From Acinetobacter piscicola (GTDB lineage Bacteria; Pseudomonadota; Gammaproteobacteria; Pseudomonadales; Moraxellaceae), in assembly GCF_015218165.1 (NCBI RefSeq), contig NZ_CP048659.1, positions 1,798,001 through 1,862,000 of the forward strand: DNA of 64,000 nucleotides. The letters run 5' to 3'. A model generated the notes under the pieces. That model was not told the DNA's origin, ran no database searches, and saw only the letters and a list, made by a program, of their open reading frames with translations. The position numbers and the translations under genes were made by a program. Below are positions 45,220 through 55,125 of the stretch, one piece after another (within the stretch, counting starts at the first letter, position 1; every line of letters begins with the position of its first letter).

Positions 45220-45633
45220 GTGTATTTAAATTTTTCTTTACTTTAATGAAAGAAGTATAAGGATATTTATTTTTTAGATAAACAGTGTATAAAAATATAT
45301 TGTGTATGTTTTTCATGAATATAGAGCCAAAAACACAAGAAACAGGGCATAAAGATCATTAGTTTTGTTTGAATTGCTGGTTTTGCCTATGGCTATAACG
45401 TGTTTTATAAATAAGGGAATATTTATCCCCATCATTAAAATTCTGCAGAATCGTTATTGCAAGTCGTAGGTGCAGATGAAAATCGTGAGACTTATTTTTG
45501 TTCAAAGTTTATTAAATTTTTGATCAAATTGAGTTGAAATAAAAAGAAAACCAAGTGAAAGAGTTTGGAAAAAGCAAAGTTCCTGTCATACTAGGGGACG
45601 AAAATGGATACTTTAAAATTTGAGGTAATAAAC
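45220..45633. other. Divergent region before argC
   Basis: A gap of more than 400 bp between the leftward methyltransferase and rightward argC. No gene is supported. I looked for ARG-box-like palindromes in front of argC and did not find a convincing one. The last 100 bp are A/T rich with no clear -10. Confidence 0.5.
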
Positions 45634-46683
45634 GTGATTTCAGTGGGTATTGTCGGTGGTACAGGTTATACAGGCGTTGAACTATTGCGTCTTTTACTGC
45701 GACATCCAAATGCGCAGGTGAATGTACTTACATCACGTACTGAAGCGGGTAAACGTGTCGATGATATGTTCCCAAGTCTGCGTGGGCATACCGATTTAGA
45801 ATATTCAGATTTAGATATTCATGTTTTAAAACAATGTGATGTGGTGTTTTTTGCAACGCCACATGGTGTGGCAATGAAACATGCTGAAGAGTTGGTTGCT
45901 GCCAACACCAAAGTGATTGACTTAGCTGCTGATTTTCGTTTGCAAAATTTGGAACAGTTTGAAAAATGGTATGCTTTAGAACATGCGTGCCCAGATATCT
46001 TAAAAGATTCAGTATATGGTTTATCTGAGTTAAATCGTGACAAGATTAAACAAGCAAAAGTAGTGGGTAATCCAGGTTGTTATCCTACCACTGTACAATT
46101 AGGTTTAGCACCATTATTCAAACATAAAGATACCTTAGTGAAACCTGAAAGCATTATTATTGATGCAAAATCAGGGGTTTCTGGAGCAGGTCGTAAAGCA
46201 AGCTTGGGTATGATTTATTCTGAAAATGCGGATAACTTCAAAGCTTATGGCGTTGCAGGTCATCGTCATCATCCTGAAATTGTAGAAGCGTTAGAAAATA
46301 TTTCAGGTCAAAAAGGCGTATTTGATCATATCGTATTTGTGCCGCATTTGGTGCCAATGATTCGTGGTATGTTAAGTACGATTTATGTGGATTTAACTGA
46401 TGCAGGCGATGCGATGGATGTACAAAGTCTGTATGAAGAATTTTATGCCAATGAGCAATTTGTTGATGTCATGCCTGCAAATAGTTCCCCTGAAACACGT
46501 TCAGTGCGTGGTGCTAACCAATTACGCATTGCATTGTATAAACCACAGCCGAAAAAATTGGTGATCTTGTCAGTACAAGATAATTTGGTCAAAGGTGCGG
46601 CAGGCCAGGCAGTACAGAATATGAATTTAATGTTCGGTTTTAATGAAGATGCAGGATTACAAAACATCGGATTATTACCATAA
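45634..46683 (+). CDS. argC: N-acetyl-gamma-glutamyl-phosphate reductase
   Basis: Third step of arginine synthesis: reduces N-acetylglutamyl phosphate to the semialdehyde with NADPH. I place the start at GTG 45634, so the protein opens with the family's [19 protein letters not shown] and has 349 residues; a TGAGGT ribosome site lies 8 bases upstream. The ATG at 45604 would add ten residues before the Rossmann strand. The active-site Cys is in [24 protein letters not shown] and AGHRHHPEI are further conserved blocks. It is a single-gene unit ending in a strong terminator. Confidence 0.95.
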   Translation: MISVGIVGGTGYTGVELLRLLLRHPNAQVNVLTSRTEAGKRVDDMFPSLRGHTDLEYSDLDIHVLKQCDVVFFATPHGVAMKHAEELVAANTKVIDLAADFRLQNLEQFEKWYALEHACPDILKDSVYGLSELNRDKIKQAKVVGNPGCYPTTVQLGLAPLFKHKDTLVKPESIIIDAKSGVSGAGRKASLGMIYSENADNFKAYGVAGHRHHPEIVEALENISGQKGVFDHIVFVPHLVPMIRGMLSTIYVDLTDAGDAMDVQSLYEEFYANEQFVDVMPANSSPETRSVRGANQLRIALYKPQPKKLVILSVQDNLVKGAAGQAVQNMNLMFGFNEDAGLQNIGLLP

Positions 46684-46702
46684 AAAACGCTTTTCAACTT
46701 CA

Positions 46703-46736
46703 CACACATTTAACTTTGCGGTTAAATGTGTGTTTT
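46703..46736 (+). terminator. Terminator of argC
   Basis: CACACATTTAAC (46703-46714) pairs perfectly with GTTAAATGTGTG (46721-46732), a 12-bp stem with a 6-nt loop, then TTTT. Confidence 0.85.
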
Positions 46737-46756
46737 GATGCTATCACTGATCAGAG

Positions 46757-47512
46757 ATGACGATGCCAAATACACAAACAAATACCGCGTCACAGCCCGC
46801 TCCAAAGTCTAAAAAGAGTTTTATGAATGGCAATCTGCCACTTCTGGCGGGTGGTGTCGTCTTATGTGCAGGAAGTATGCTTTTAGGTTATACGGTTGGA
46901 CATCGTCAAGGTTTAACAGTTGTTGGTTATGATGCGGATGCAGAGCAGTTGGTTGAGGTGGTGGAGAAACAAAAAGCCACATTGACGAACTTAAATAAAA
47001 GCCTGAATGCGGCTGTGCAAGAACGTGATGTTGCTGTAACCAATACCAAAGACCTTTTTGATGCGCTCAATCAAGCCAAATCAGACAAGGCTCAAGTGGA
47101 TGGTAAAAATAAGGTTTACCGAGATGTGTTAAAACAACGAGGCGGCTTAAGTTTGACTGTGCAAAACCTCGCAGTTAAGGCTTTACCTGAAAATGCTTAT
47201 GAGTATCAGATTGACTTGGTACAAGTGAGTCCAAGTAATCGCCGTGCAACAGGTTCTGCTGAGTTGCGTTTGATTAGCGGCACAGAAGTTTTAACCATTC
47301 CAATGGAAGATGGTAGCTACAATTTTGAAGACTTTGAACGCCTCACTGGACGTTGGACCATGCCGAAAGGTTTTACCCCACAATTTATTGAAATTCGACT
47401 CAATGGAGCAACACCAGTGGTTAAGCGCTTTGCTTGGTCTCGTGGTAAAGCTGTGGAAAGTACAGAGGCTTTTGCTTCTGAAGTTCCACAAGCTGAAGCA
47501 AATGCTCAATAA
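46757..47512 (+). CDS. Membrane-anchored coiled-coil protein, unknown
   Basis: A 251-residue protein with a polar Gln/Pro-rich start, one transmembrane helix (LPLLAGGVVLCAGSMLLGYTVG, about 29-50), a coiled coil (about 65-120, VEVVEKQKATLTNLNKSLNAA and following) and a C-terminal beta-rich domain (LSLTVQNLAVKALPENAYEY, PMEDGSYNFEDF, FIEIRLNGATP). It resembles the DUF6776-type proteins of gammaproteobacteria as I recall them. The beta domain should be periplasmic. It sits 3 bp upstream of clpS in the same direction and is probably cotranscribed with clpS-clpA, though a shared function is not evident. Confidence 0.8.
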   Translation: MTMPNTQTNTASQPAPKSKKSFMNGNLPLLAGGVVLCAGSMLLGYTVGHRQGLTVVGYDADAEQLVEVVEKQKATLTNLNKSLNAAVQERDVAVTNTKDLFDALNQAKSDKAQVDGKNKVYRDVLKQRGGLSLTVQNLAVKALPENAYEYQIDLVQVSPSNRRATGSAELRLISGTEVLTIPMEDGSYNFEDFERLTGRWTMPKGFTPQFIEIRLNGATPVVKRFAWSRGKAVESTEAFASEVPQAEANAQ

Positions 47513-47515
47513 CTT

Positions 47516-47947
47516 ATGAAATTAAAATATATGCGAACTCTTAAACGTAAAACTAATTTAAATGAAGTGAAATTATCCTTTCAAGAAACAGGATATATCG
47601 ATTGGCATTTTAATCCACGCTTAAGTGATTCGCAGCAAAATGAAGACGCTGACGGGGATGTAGCTGTTGCAACAGCACCCCCTGAGTTAAAACGTCCACC
47701 GATGTACGCTGTTGTTTTAATGAACGATGATTACACACCCATGGACTTTGTAATCGAAATTTTACAACAATACTTTGCTTTGAATCTTGACCAAGCTACT
47801 CAAGTAATGTTAACAGTACATTATGAAGGAAAAGGTGAAGCTGGCGTATATCCACGAGACATTGCGGAAACGAAAGCCAACCAAGTAAATAATTATGCTC
47901 GGTCTCAAGGTCATCCGTTACTTTGTCAGATTGAGCCAAAAGAATAA
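47516..47947 (+). CDS. clpS: ClpS adaptor, long N-terminal extension
   Basis: The adaptor that binds N-degron substrates and hands them to ClpAP. The core begins at about residue 60 ([21 protein letters not shown]), with MNDDYTPM forming part of the N-degron pocket; the C-terminus LLCQIEPKE is typical. The whole protein is 143 residues, while E. coli ClpS has 106, because about 60 residues precede the core instead of about 25. The extension ([18 protein letters not shown] and an acidic stretch) has no internal ATG; a GTG at codon 18 is the only later conventional start before the core. It lies 9 bp upstream of clpA. Confidence 0.92.
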   Translation: MKLKYMRTLKRKTNLNEVKLSFQETGYIDWHFNPRLSDSQQNEDADGDVAVATAPPELKRPPMYAVVLMNDDYTPMDFVIEILQQYFALNLDQATQVMLTVHYEGKGEAGVYPRDIAETKANQVNNYARSQGHPLLCQIEPKE

Positions 47948-47956
47948 GGGGGTTAC

Positions 47957-50233
47957 ATGCTCAGTCGTCAATTGGAAGTTTCTTTACGTTTGGCTGTTAG
48001 CATGGCTCGTCAGAAGAGACATGAGTTTCTTACGGTTGAACATTTGCTACTGGCTTTACTCGATAATGATTCTGCGGTAAATGCATTAAAGGCGTGCGGC
48101 GCAGAAATTGTGAGTCTACGTAAAGAATTAGAAGAATATGTAGAGCAACATACGCCAAAATTGGGTGAAAATAGTGATCAAGCACCGCATCCTACAGAAA
48201 GCTTTGACCGTATTTTGCAACGTGCAATATTCCATGTGCAATCGAGTGGCGGCGATCGTACGGTAGAGGGTGCAGATGTCCTCGTTGCAATGTATTCTGA
48301 ACGTGATTCATTTGCAGTATATTTATTGAAGCGCCATCAAATTAATCGTTTAACCTTGACACAATATTTGTCACATGGTGGGCGTAAAGAAGAAATTCAA
48401 GTTGAAGAAGAGTCTGATGATCTAGATGGAGAATCAGCATCGACTGCAAACGCAGGACCTTTAGAACTTTATACGCTCAATCTAAATGCTGAAGCGCAAA
48501 AAGGTAAAACAGATCCTCTCATTGGTCGTGAAAAAGAAATTGAGCGTACTGCGCAAATTCTATGCCGTCGCCGTAAAAACAACCCATTGTTAGTGGGTGA
48601 TCCAGGTGTGGGTAAAACTTCTATTGCAGAAGGTTTGGCTTGGCTTATTGTGAATGGCAAAGCGCCAAAACCACTTGCCAATGCAGAAGTGTTTAGTTTG
48701 GATATTGGTGCATTGGTTGCAGGTACAAAGTATCGTGGTGACTTTGAGAAACGTTTAAAACAACTTTTAAATGCGTTGAAGAAAAAACCAGAAGCGATTT
48801 TATTTATTGATGAAATTCACATGATCATTGGTGCAGGCTCAAGTATGGGCAGCACAATGGATGCTTCGAATTTGATCAAACCCGCTTTAGCAAATGGTAC
48901 TTTACGTTGCATTGGTTCAACGACATTCCAAGAATATCGCCAAGTCTTTGAAAAAGATCATGCTTTATCACGCCGTTTCCAAAAAATTGATGTAAATGAG
49001 CCGTCTATTTCAGAAACCATTGATATTTTACGTGGTTTAAAAACCAAGTTTGAAGAATTCCATCATGTGAAATATGATGATCAAGCTTTAGTCTCGGCTG
49101 TTGAACTTTCTGCAAAATTCATTAACGATCGTTTCTTGCCTGATAAAGCCATTGATGTGATTGATGAAGCGGGTGCACAACGCCGTTTAAAAGCTGAGCA
49201 AGATGATACCCAGATCACTGTTGAAAATATCGAAGATATTGTCTCTAAGATTGCACGTATTCCACCAAAAACGGTGTCTAAAGATGATAAATCAGTACTT
49301 GAACATCTTGAGCGTGATCTTAAACGGGTGGTATTTGGTCAAGATGAAGCGATTACTGCATTAGCATCTGCAATTAAATTATCGCGAGCAGGTTTAAAAT
49401 CACCAGATAAACCCGTGGGTAGTTTTGTATTCGCAGGTCCAACAGGTGTGGGTAAAACTGAGGTTACAAAACAATTAGCGAAATTGTTAGGTGTTGAATT
49501 TGTCCGCTTTGACATGTCTGAATATATGGAGCGTCATGCGGTTTCACGTTTGATTGGTGCACCTCCGGGTTATGTGGGCTATGATCAAGGTGGTTTGCTC
49601 ACCGATGCGATTCATAAAAATCCGCATTGCGTATTGTTATTGGATGAGATCGAAAAAGCACATCCTGATGTCTTTAACTTGTTACTGCAAGTGATGGATC
49701 ATGGTGCTTTAACAGATAATAATGGACGTAAATCTGATTTCCGTAATGTAATTATTGTATTGACGACCAATATCGGTGCAGAAAGTATTTCTCGTACAAG
49801 TATTGGTTTCACTGAGCAAGACAACAGTAATGATAATCAAGATGCAATGAAGCGAGCATTCTCACCTGAATTCCGTAACCGTTTAGATGGTGTGATTCAA
49901 TTTAAAGCATTGCCAACCACGGTGATTGATTCTGTTGTGGATAAATTCTTAACGGAGCTTCAAGCACAATTGGATGAGAAGAAAGTAGTGCTTGAGGTGG
50001 ATCAATCTGCACGGGATTGGATGGCTGAAAATGGTTATGATCGTCAAATGGGTGCACGTCCAATGCAACGTTTGATTCAAGAGCATTTGAAAAAACCGTT
50101 GGCTGAAATGATTTTATTTGGTGAACTTGCTGATCACGGTGGTAATGTTGCCGTTTCTGTGAAAAAAGAAAATGGCAAAGCAGTTGGCCTGACCCTTGAA
50201 GTGTTTGAAGATCAAACTGCAGAACCTGCCTAA
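47957..50233 (+). CDS. clpA: ClpA unfoldase subunit
   Basis: An AAA+ unfoldase that feeds proteins into ClpP. At 758 residues it has the double-Clp N-domain (MLSRQLEVSLRLAVSMARQK), then D1 with GDPGVGKTSIAEGLAW and IDEIHMIIGAGSS, and D2 with GPTGVGKTEVTKQLAK and LLDEIEKAHPDVFNLLLQ. The short linker between D1 and D2 lacks the ClpB middle coiled coil, which separates ClpA from ClpB. A ClpP-binding IGF-type loop reads SIGFT near residue 615. It follows clpS, the adaptor it works with. A strong terminator closes the unit. Confidence 0.96.
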   Translation: MLSRQLEVSLRLAVSMARQKRHEFLTVEHLLLALLDNDSAVNALKACGAEIVSLRKELEEYVEQHTPKLGENSDQAPHPTESFDRILQRAIFHVQSSGGDRTVEGADVLVAMYSERDSFAVYLLKRHQINRLTLTQYLSHGGRKEEIQVEEESDDLDGESASTANAGPLELYTLNLNAEAQKGKTDPLIGREKEIERTAQILCRRRKNNPLLVGDPGVGKTSIAEGLAWLIVNGKAPKPLANAEVFSLDIGALVAGTKYRGDFEKRLKQLLNALKKKPEAILFIDEIHMIIGAGSSMGSTMDASNLIKPALANGTLRCIGSTTFQEYRQVFEKDHALSRRFQKIDVNEPSISETIDILRGLKTKFEEFHHVKYDDQALVSAVELSAKFINDRFLPDKAIDVIDEAGAQRRLKAEQDDTQITVENIEDIVSKIARIPPKTVSKDDKSVLEHLERDLKRVVFGQDEAITALASAIKLSRAGLKSPDKPVGSFVFAGPTGVGKTEVTKQLAKLLGVEFVRFDMSEYMERHAVSRLIGAPPGYVGYDQGGLLTDAIHKNPHCVLLLDEIEKAHPDVFNLLLQVMDHGALTDNNGRKSDFRNVIIVLTTNIGAESISRTSIGFTEQDNSNDNQDAMKRAFSPEFRNRLDGVIQFKALPTTVIDSVVDKFLTELQAQLDEKKVVLEVDQSARDWMAENGYDRQMGARPMQRLIQEHLKKPLAEMILFGELADHGGNVAVSVKKENGKAVGLTLEVFEDQTAEPA

Positions 50234-50247
50234 TTTTATTTGAAATA

Positions 50248-50276
50248 AAAACCCGTGTCATAAGCACGGGTTTTTT
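50248..50276 (+). terminator. Terminator of clpA
   Basis: AAAACCCGTG (50248-50257) pairs with CACGGGTTTT (50265-50274) and runs into a T-run. Confidence 0.9.
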
Positions 50277-50307
50277 ATTTTAACATTTTTACTTTGGGAT
50301 CCCATTT

Positions 50308-50661
50308 ATGGATGTACAGCTTTCTAAAATCACCATGACATTTTTTTTATTTTTCATGACCGCAATTGCTGAAATCTTAGGATGTTATTTCCCATACTTG
50401 ATTTTAAATCAAGGTAAAAGTCATTGGTTGTGGCTCCCGACTGTACTGAGTTTAGCTGTGTTTGTATGGTTACTCACTTTACATCCTGCTGCATCTGGGC
50501 GTATTTATGCAGCTTATGGTGGGATTTATATTTTTACGGCATTGCTGTGGCTAAAATATGTTGACCAAGTGAGTCTGAGCCGTTGGGATGTGATGGGTGG
50601 AATTGTAGTTGTGTGCGGCGCGGCTTTAATCATTCTTCAGCCTAATGGCACGCTACGTTAA
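50308..50661 (+). CDS. YnfA/UPF0060-family membrane protein
   Basis: A 117-residue inner-membrane protein with four helices, of the YnfA family, which is related to SMR transporters. Helix 1 carries [16 protein letters not shown] (the family's 'AEixGcyl' block with a membrane Glu). Later blocks are [17 protein letters not shown] and the C-terminal [16 protein letters not shown]. Some YnfA proteins have been linked to efflux of cationic dyes; a role here is unproven. ATG 50308 lies 30 bp past the clpA terminator. Confidence 0.87.
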   Translation: MDVQLSKITMTFFLFFMTAIAEILGCYFPYLILNQGKSHWLWLPTVLSLAVFVWLLTLHPAASGRIYAAYGGIYIFTALLWLKYVDQVSLSRWDVMGGIVVVCGAALIILQPNGTLR

Positions 50662-51011
50662 TTTTATTTCAAAGTGATTTGTACTTAATTTTATGGTTGA
50701 TAAAAGCTGACGTGTTGAATGGTCTGCGTGAGGGTTAAATGTAGCACAATCATTTTGATTGATGAGAACAGCATGCTTCTTATTTATCAGTTTAAAAGAT
50801 ATGAAAGTTTATATTTATTGGTTTAATTTCTAAGAAATTAAACCAATTGCTTTATAATGCTGTGGTATTGCATATTTTTTGTTCTGTTACGTGAGGAATA
50901 GATAAATATGCTGTTGTAGGCTTTACGCTTGCTTGTTTTTTTACGACAATATAGGGGTTTTTGAATCTCTATTCATATTGTTATTTTTTCAAATTTATTG
51001 GACTCTGATCT
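50662..51011. other. tkt upstream region
   Basis: A 350-bp gene-free region that carries the tkt promoter. It contains the perfect palindrome at 50817-50847 and a TATAAT at 50853-50858, which would give an untranslated leader of about 150 nt. Inside that leader is a minimal three-codon frame (ATG CTG TTG TAG near 50909) behind a GAGGAA. No other gene is supported. Confidence 0.6.
50817..50847. promoter_or_regulatory. Perfect 31-bp palindrome before tkt
   Basis: ATTGGTTTAATTTCT (50817-50831) and AGAAATTAAACCAAT (50833-50847) are exact reverse complements around one base. The right edge is 6 bases before a TATAAT box, so the site covers the -35 region. There is no T-run, so an operator is more likely than a terminator. 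Confidence 0.6.
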
Positions 51012-53000
51012 ATGACAACCCCACTGAATGAACGTCGTATTGCCAATGCAATTCGTGTACTCGCAATGGATGCTGTGCAAAAAGCAAACTCTGGACATCC
51101 AGGTGCACCAATGGGGATGGCAGATATCGCTGATGTGGTATGGCGTGAGTTTTTAAATCACAATCCAACAAATCCACAATGGGCGAACCGTGACCGCTTT
51201 GTATTGTCAAATGGTCATGGCTCAATGCTTCAATATGCATTATTACATTTAACTGGTTATGATCTTTCAATTGAAGATTTAAAATCATTCCGTCAATTGC
51301 ATTCAAAAACACCAGGTCACCCTGAGTTGGGTTATGCGCCGGGTATTGAAACAACCACAGGTCCATTGGGTCAAGGTATTGCCAATGCAGTGGGTTTTGC
51401 GCTTGCTGAAAAAACGTTAGCAGCACAATTCAACAAAGAAGATATTAAAGTTGTTGATCACTTCACTTACTGTTTCTTGGGTGATGGTTGTTTAATGGAA
51501 GGTATTTCCCATGAAGCATGTTCATTGGCAGGGACTTTGGGTCTAGGTAAACTTGTTGTTTATTATGATGACAACGGTATTTCGATTGATGGTGAAGTGG
51601 AAGGTTGGTTCTCTGATGATACAGAACAACGTTTCCTTGCTTACGGCTGGCAAGTACTTCGTGTAGATGGTCATGACAGTGATGCGATTCGTGCTGCAAC
51701 TGTTGAAGCACGTGCAGAAACAAATAAGCCAACTTTAATTATTTGTAAGACAATTATTGGTTTAGGTTCACCAAATAAACAAGGTAAAGAAGATTGCCAC
51801 GGCGCTCCTCTAGGGAATGATGAAATTGCATTAACCCGAGAAGCTTTAGGTTGGACAGACGAACCATTTGTGATTCCTGAAGATGTTTATACCTCATGGG
51901 ATGCAAAGGCAAAAGGTACTGCATCTGAAGCGGCTTGGAATGAAACCTTTGCTGCTTATGCTGCAAAATATCCAACTGAAGCGGCAGAACTTAAACGTCG
52001 TTTAAATGGTGATTTGCCAGATGAATTCTTAGCTCAAGCAGATGCTTATATCGCAGAAGTGAATGCAAAAGGTGAAACAATTGCAACACGTAAAGCAAGC
52101 CAAAATGCTATCCAAGCGTTTGCACCATTACTTCCTGAAATTTTAGGTGGTTCTGCTGACCTGGCAGGTTCAAACCTTACCCTTTGGAAAGGTGCAAAAG
52201 GTGTAGAATCAGATGCTGCTGGTAACTATGTGCATTATGGTGTACGTGAGTTTGGTATGACTGCGATTGCAAACGGTGTTGCACTTCATGGTGGTTTCAT
52301 TCCTTATGTAGCAACATTCTTGATGTTTATGGAATATGCACGTAATGCAGTACGTATGTCTGCATTGATGAAACAACGTGTGATTCATGTTTATACACAT
52401 GATTCGATCGGTTTAGGTGAAGATGGTCCTACACACCAACCTGTAGAACAAATCGCATCTTTGCGTGGTACACCTAACTTAAATACTTGGCGTCCATGCG
52501 ACACAGTTGAAGCATCTATTTCTTGGAAATCTGCTTTAACACGTAGTGAAGGTCCTACAGCTTTAATTTTCTCTCGTCAAAACCTACCATTCCAAACGCG
52601 TACAGCTGAGCAAATCGCTGACGTGGCAAAAGGTGGTTATATCCTTGCGAAAGAAAAAGGTGAATTAAAAGCAATCATCATTGCAACAGGTTCTGAAGTT
52701 TCATTGGCTATGGAAGCATATGCACAGCTTGATGGTGTGCGTGTCGTGTCTATGCCATGTGCTGAGGAATTTGTAAAACAAGATGCTGCTTACCGTGAAG
52801 CGGTTCTTCCTGCAAATATTCGTGCGCGTGTTGCTGTAGAAGCTGCTCATGTGGATTACTGGTGGAAGTTTGTTGGTTTAGACGGCAAAGTGATTGGTAT
52901 GACGACTTATGGTGAATCAGCACCTGCGAAAGATTTGTATCAACACTTTGGTATTACCACTGAAGCTGTTGTTGCTGCTGTAAAAGAATTAACAGCTTAA
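51012..53000 (+). CDS. tkt: Transketolase
   Basis: A thiamine-diphosphate enzyme that moves two-carbon ketol units between sugar phosphates in the pentose phosphate pathway. The length of 662 residues is normal. Landmarks: [40 protein letters not shown], the ThDP motif [13 protein letters not shown]...DDNGISIDG, and [18 protein letters not shown]. The start at 51012 has a weak ribosome site. An intrinsic terminator follows. Acinetobacter lacks a complete glycolysis in most species, so transketolase mainly supplies ribose and erythrose phosphates. Confidence 0.97.
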   Translation: MTTPLNERRIANAIRVLAMDAVQKANSGHPGAPMGMADIADVVWREFLNHNPTNPQWANRDRFVLSNGHGSMLQYALLHLTGYDLSIEDLKSFRQLHSKTPGHPELGYAPGIETTTGPLGQGIANAVGFALAEKTLAAQFNKEDIKVVDHFTYCFLGDGCLMEGISHEACSLAGTLGLGKLVVYYDDNGISIDGEVEGWFSDDTEQRFLAYGWQVLRVDGHDSDAIRAATVEARAETNKPTLIICKTIIGLGSPNKQGKEDCHGAPLGNDEIALTREALGWTDEPFVIPEDVYTSWDAKAKGTASEAAWNETFAAYAAKYPTEAAELKRRLNGDLPDEFLAQADAYIAEVNAKGETIATRKASQNAIQAFAPLLPEILGGSADLAGSNLTLWKGAKGVESDAAGNYVHYGVREFGMTAIANGVALHGGFIPYVATFLMFMEYARNAVRMSALMKQRVIHVYTHDSIGLGEDGPTHQPVEQIASLRGTPNLNTWRPCDTVEASISWKSALTRSEGPTALIFSRQNLPFQTRTAEQIADVAKGGYILAKEKGELKAIIIATGSEVSLAMEAYAQLDGVRVVSMPCAEEFVKQDAAYREAVLPANIRARVAVEAAHVDYWWKFVGLDGKVIGMTTYGESAPAKDLYQHFGITTEAVVAAVKELTA

Positions 53001-53021
53001 TTTATAAATTGTTATAGATGG

Positions 53022-53048
53022 AAACGCCTCCTCGTGAGGCGTTTTTAT
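53022..53048 (+). terminator. Terminator of tkt
   Basis: AAACGCCTC (53022-53030) pairs with GAGGCGTTT (53036-53044) and continues into TTTTT. Confidence 0.9.
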
Positions 53049-53183
53049 TTTGGTGATATCTTTTTAAAATTGTGCGTAAAATGATCAAATTCTACTAGCA
53101 GTTTTTATTAAAAGGTATATAGTGAGCAACGTCATTTCGTTTTCATGAAATATGGTGAATTAGATACCATAAGTGAGGAAAGT

Positions 53184-53399
53184 ATGAGTCTTTATGAGCA
53201 AATTAGCGATGAAATTGTGCTGATGGATGCGGGTGAGCAAAAATGGATTGGTCAAGATTTACCGCTTGAATCAATGGTTGCTGTAGAGTTGTTACTTCAG
53301 GATATGGCTGAAGATAAGCAAATCAAAATCCGCCGTAAAAACCATGAAAAGCAAACAGGTTTAAAGCAAATCGATCGAATTTTGGTAGAAAAGTTGTAA
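53184..53399 (+). CDS. Small acidic protein, unknown function
   Basis: A protein of 71 residues. I start at ATG 53184 (MSLYEQISDEIVLMDAGEQK) because GAGGAAAGT is directly in front of it; an earlier in-frame ATG at 53145 has none. The product is acidic in its first two thirds (DLPLESMVAVELLLQDMAED) and basic at the end (KIRRKNHEKQTGLKQ), predicted mostly helical, with no membrane segment or Cys. I do not recognise a family. A terminator follows, so it is a single-gene unit. Confidence 0.7.
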   Translation: MSLYEQISDEIVLMDAGEQKWIGQDLPLESMVAVELLLQDMAEDKQIKIRRKNHEKQTGLKQIDRILVEKL

Positions 53400-53417
53400 G
53401 TTGAAATTGATAAATAT

Positions 53418-53444
53418 AAAGCTCCTAAATGGGGCTTTAATTTT
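53418..53444 (+). terminator. Terminator of the small acidic protein gene
   Basis: AAAGCTCC (53418-53425) pairs with GGGGCTTT (53431-53438, one G-T pair) and is followed by AATTTTG. Moderately strong. Confidence 0.6.
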
Positions 53445-53494
53445 GTTAATTGAAAATGTAAGCTTTTAAAATCATTTGAAAAAAAGAGAATAAG

Positions 53495-54136
53495 ATGTCA
53501 GATTTAGATATCCATCCTGATTTATTTGCAGCAATTTGTAGAATCACTGCCAATCATATTCCTTCTTATGAAAATGAATGGTGTTTAAAATTGAGAGATG
53601 AGCTATTTAGGGAGAGTGAAATTGCCTCTTGTGGATTGGGATTTGACACGGAAATTCTTTATACAACAGTACCCGAACAAAAAATATTTAAATATCGATG
53701 TTTTAAAAGTACGGATATATTAATTCAAAATATGGAAGCTGTAGAGAACTTATCTGCATGGGCTTATATGGGCTTAGATTGGTCAGATAATTTTGATACC
53801 CAATATTTAAAACAAGCAAGTAAATTGATGCTTACTCAGTTTGAAAAACCAGATTTGTTTCCTCAGAAGAAACAATCTATCGTTAATTTGATTGACTTAC
53901 TTTTAAAGCATAAATGTGGATATGAACTTAGAGATATCGAGGGGCAATACACAAAGTATTTTCATGATCGAAATGATTTTTATTGTACTGATAATATGCA
54001 AAAAGTTGAGTGGTATGATCTCGTCTATATTGTTACATTACCGAATGCTAAATCCCTCATTCCGATAGAAATACAACACGTTTTAGATGAATTTGAATGT
54101 GCTGAGTACAGTTATAATCTTATAATTAAGCTGTAG
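53495..54136 (+). CDS. Hypothetical protein, possibly horizontally acquired
   Basis: A 213-residue soluble protein without a domain I can name. It opens MSDLDIHPDLFAAICRITAN, is rich in aromatic and acidic residues, and has scattered Cys (seven in all) with no CxxC pair. The segment AWAYMGLDWSDNFDTQYLK and the ending EFECAEYSYNLIIKL suggest a mixed alpha/beta fold. A ribosome-like AAAGAGAATAAG lies before ATG 53495. It sits next to an IS remnant, a common position for accessory genes such as immunity proteins, but no partner is present. Confidence 0.65.
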   Translation: MSDLDIHPDLFAAICRITANHIPSYENEWCLKLRDELFRESEIASCGLGFDTEILYTTVPEQKIFKYRCFKSTDILIQNMEAVENLSAWAYMGLDWSDNFDTQYLKQASKLMLTQFEKPDLFPQKKQSIVNLIDLLLKHKCGYELRDIEGQYTKYFHDRNDFYCTDNMQKVEWYDLVYIVTLPNAKSLIPIEIQHVLDEFECAEYSYNLIIKL

Positions 54137-54345
54137 TTTGTTTTTGAGCCTTCTGTGTTTACCGATATTATAACACTTGGATTTATGTTATTTAATTATG
54201 ACTAATTTGGGTTTCAAAATTATTTAGATAAAAGAGTGAATTAAATCACACCATGATCTCTCATCTTTAGCTATTTTCTTGAAACTATTATAACCATTTC
54301 CCTTATAACTGTTACTAGTATAAATCCATTTATCATCTAATAAAG

Positions 54346-55060
54346 CTCTTGCGAAAGTACTCATTGCGAGTTTATGCAGTTGACTAGTACAGCGATTAAG
54401 TTAATGCGTGAACCGAATCTTTTCCTTCTATTTCCATAGCTTTCACTTAATATCCTAAATCAATCATAACATATTTACAATGTTTGAATTTATTCATTGT
54501 TTTTCTTGCTAGCTTAATGTCATGCTGACTGCTATTCGATAGATCTATGCTTATGATTTGTTTGCTCTTCGGATGATAAATTACTTGCGCTTTTAGTATA
54601 AATTTCTTCTTTTTACCACTGTAGAATTTACTCTGATTTTTTTTCGGGCGTTCTATTGAACATTCTATTGCGTCAATTATAACCCAGTTAAAGTGTTCAT
54701 CTGCTGTGGTAATACTTCGTTTTGGTAGGGTAAACATCTTGATTTCATCAATGCATCTTCAACTTTTTTAATGGTTCGATTCACATTACTTTCAGCGACA
54801 TGTTAATTTGCTGCTCATTCCAATTGAGTGTTGTGGTTAGGTAATTAATTGAGGGCTAATAACAATTGATCCTCTATACTTAAAGTATGAGGACGACCTG
54901 ATTTCTTTTTAACTGATTTTGATTTTTTAGGAACTCTACCATCTCAGCAAAAACCTGACGAGGTACGTCAACCAAAGGTTTGAATTCAGAATCTGAAAAA
55001 AGGTTTAATTTCTGATATCTCATGAAATTTATATTGAGATGATTTTTACTTTCGCAAGAG
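54346..55060 (-). mobile_element. IS5-type insertion sequence remnant
   Basis: 715 bp bounded by matching ends: CTCTTGCGAAAGTA (54346-54359) and TACTTTCGCAAGAG (55047-55060) are exact reverse complements over 14 bases. Inside are broken minus-strand pieces of an IS5-type (IS427/DDE_Tnp_4-like) transposase. Internal sequence between the catalytic region and the C-terminus is missing, since the frame stops right after the second Asp region. Both ends recur in the miniature element at 5245-5537. I could not identify a target duplication. Confidence 0.82.
54447..55023 (-). pseudogene. IS5-type transposase, fragmented
   Basis: The N-terminal piece runs from ATG 55023 (MRYQKLNLFSDSEFKPLVD then VPRQVFAEMVEFL) and breaks near 54880. 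The middle piece (54737-54447) reads VIIDAIECSIERPKKNQSKF, YSGKKKKFILKAQVIY, SQHDIKLA and YVMIDLGY. These match the IS5-type pattern 'IDATECPIERPKKxQxxYYSGKKK...HDxxL...ADSGY', so the catalytic Asp of the DSGY box is displaced or lost (DLGY). Several frameshifts and a deletion make it non-functional. Confidence 0.8.
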
Positions 55061-55125
55061 ATCAATTGTATTTTTTAAAATAATCTCCATTGCACCCGCA
55101 ACTGAGTGCAATGAAATATTCATCT

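Noticed and set aside
50909..50920. Three-codon frame in the tkt leader as a regulatory upstream peptide
   Set aside because: Too short to distinguish from chance and without a linked attenuator hairpin.
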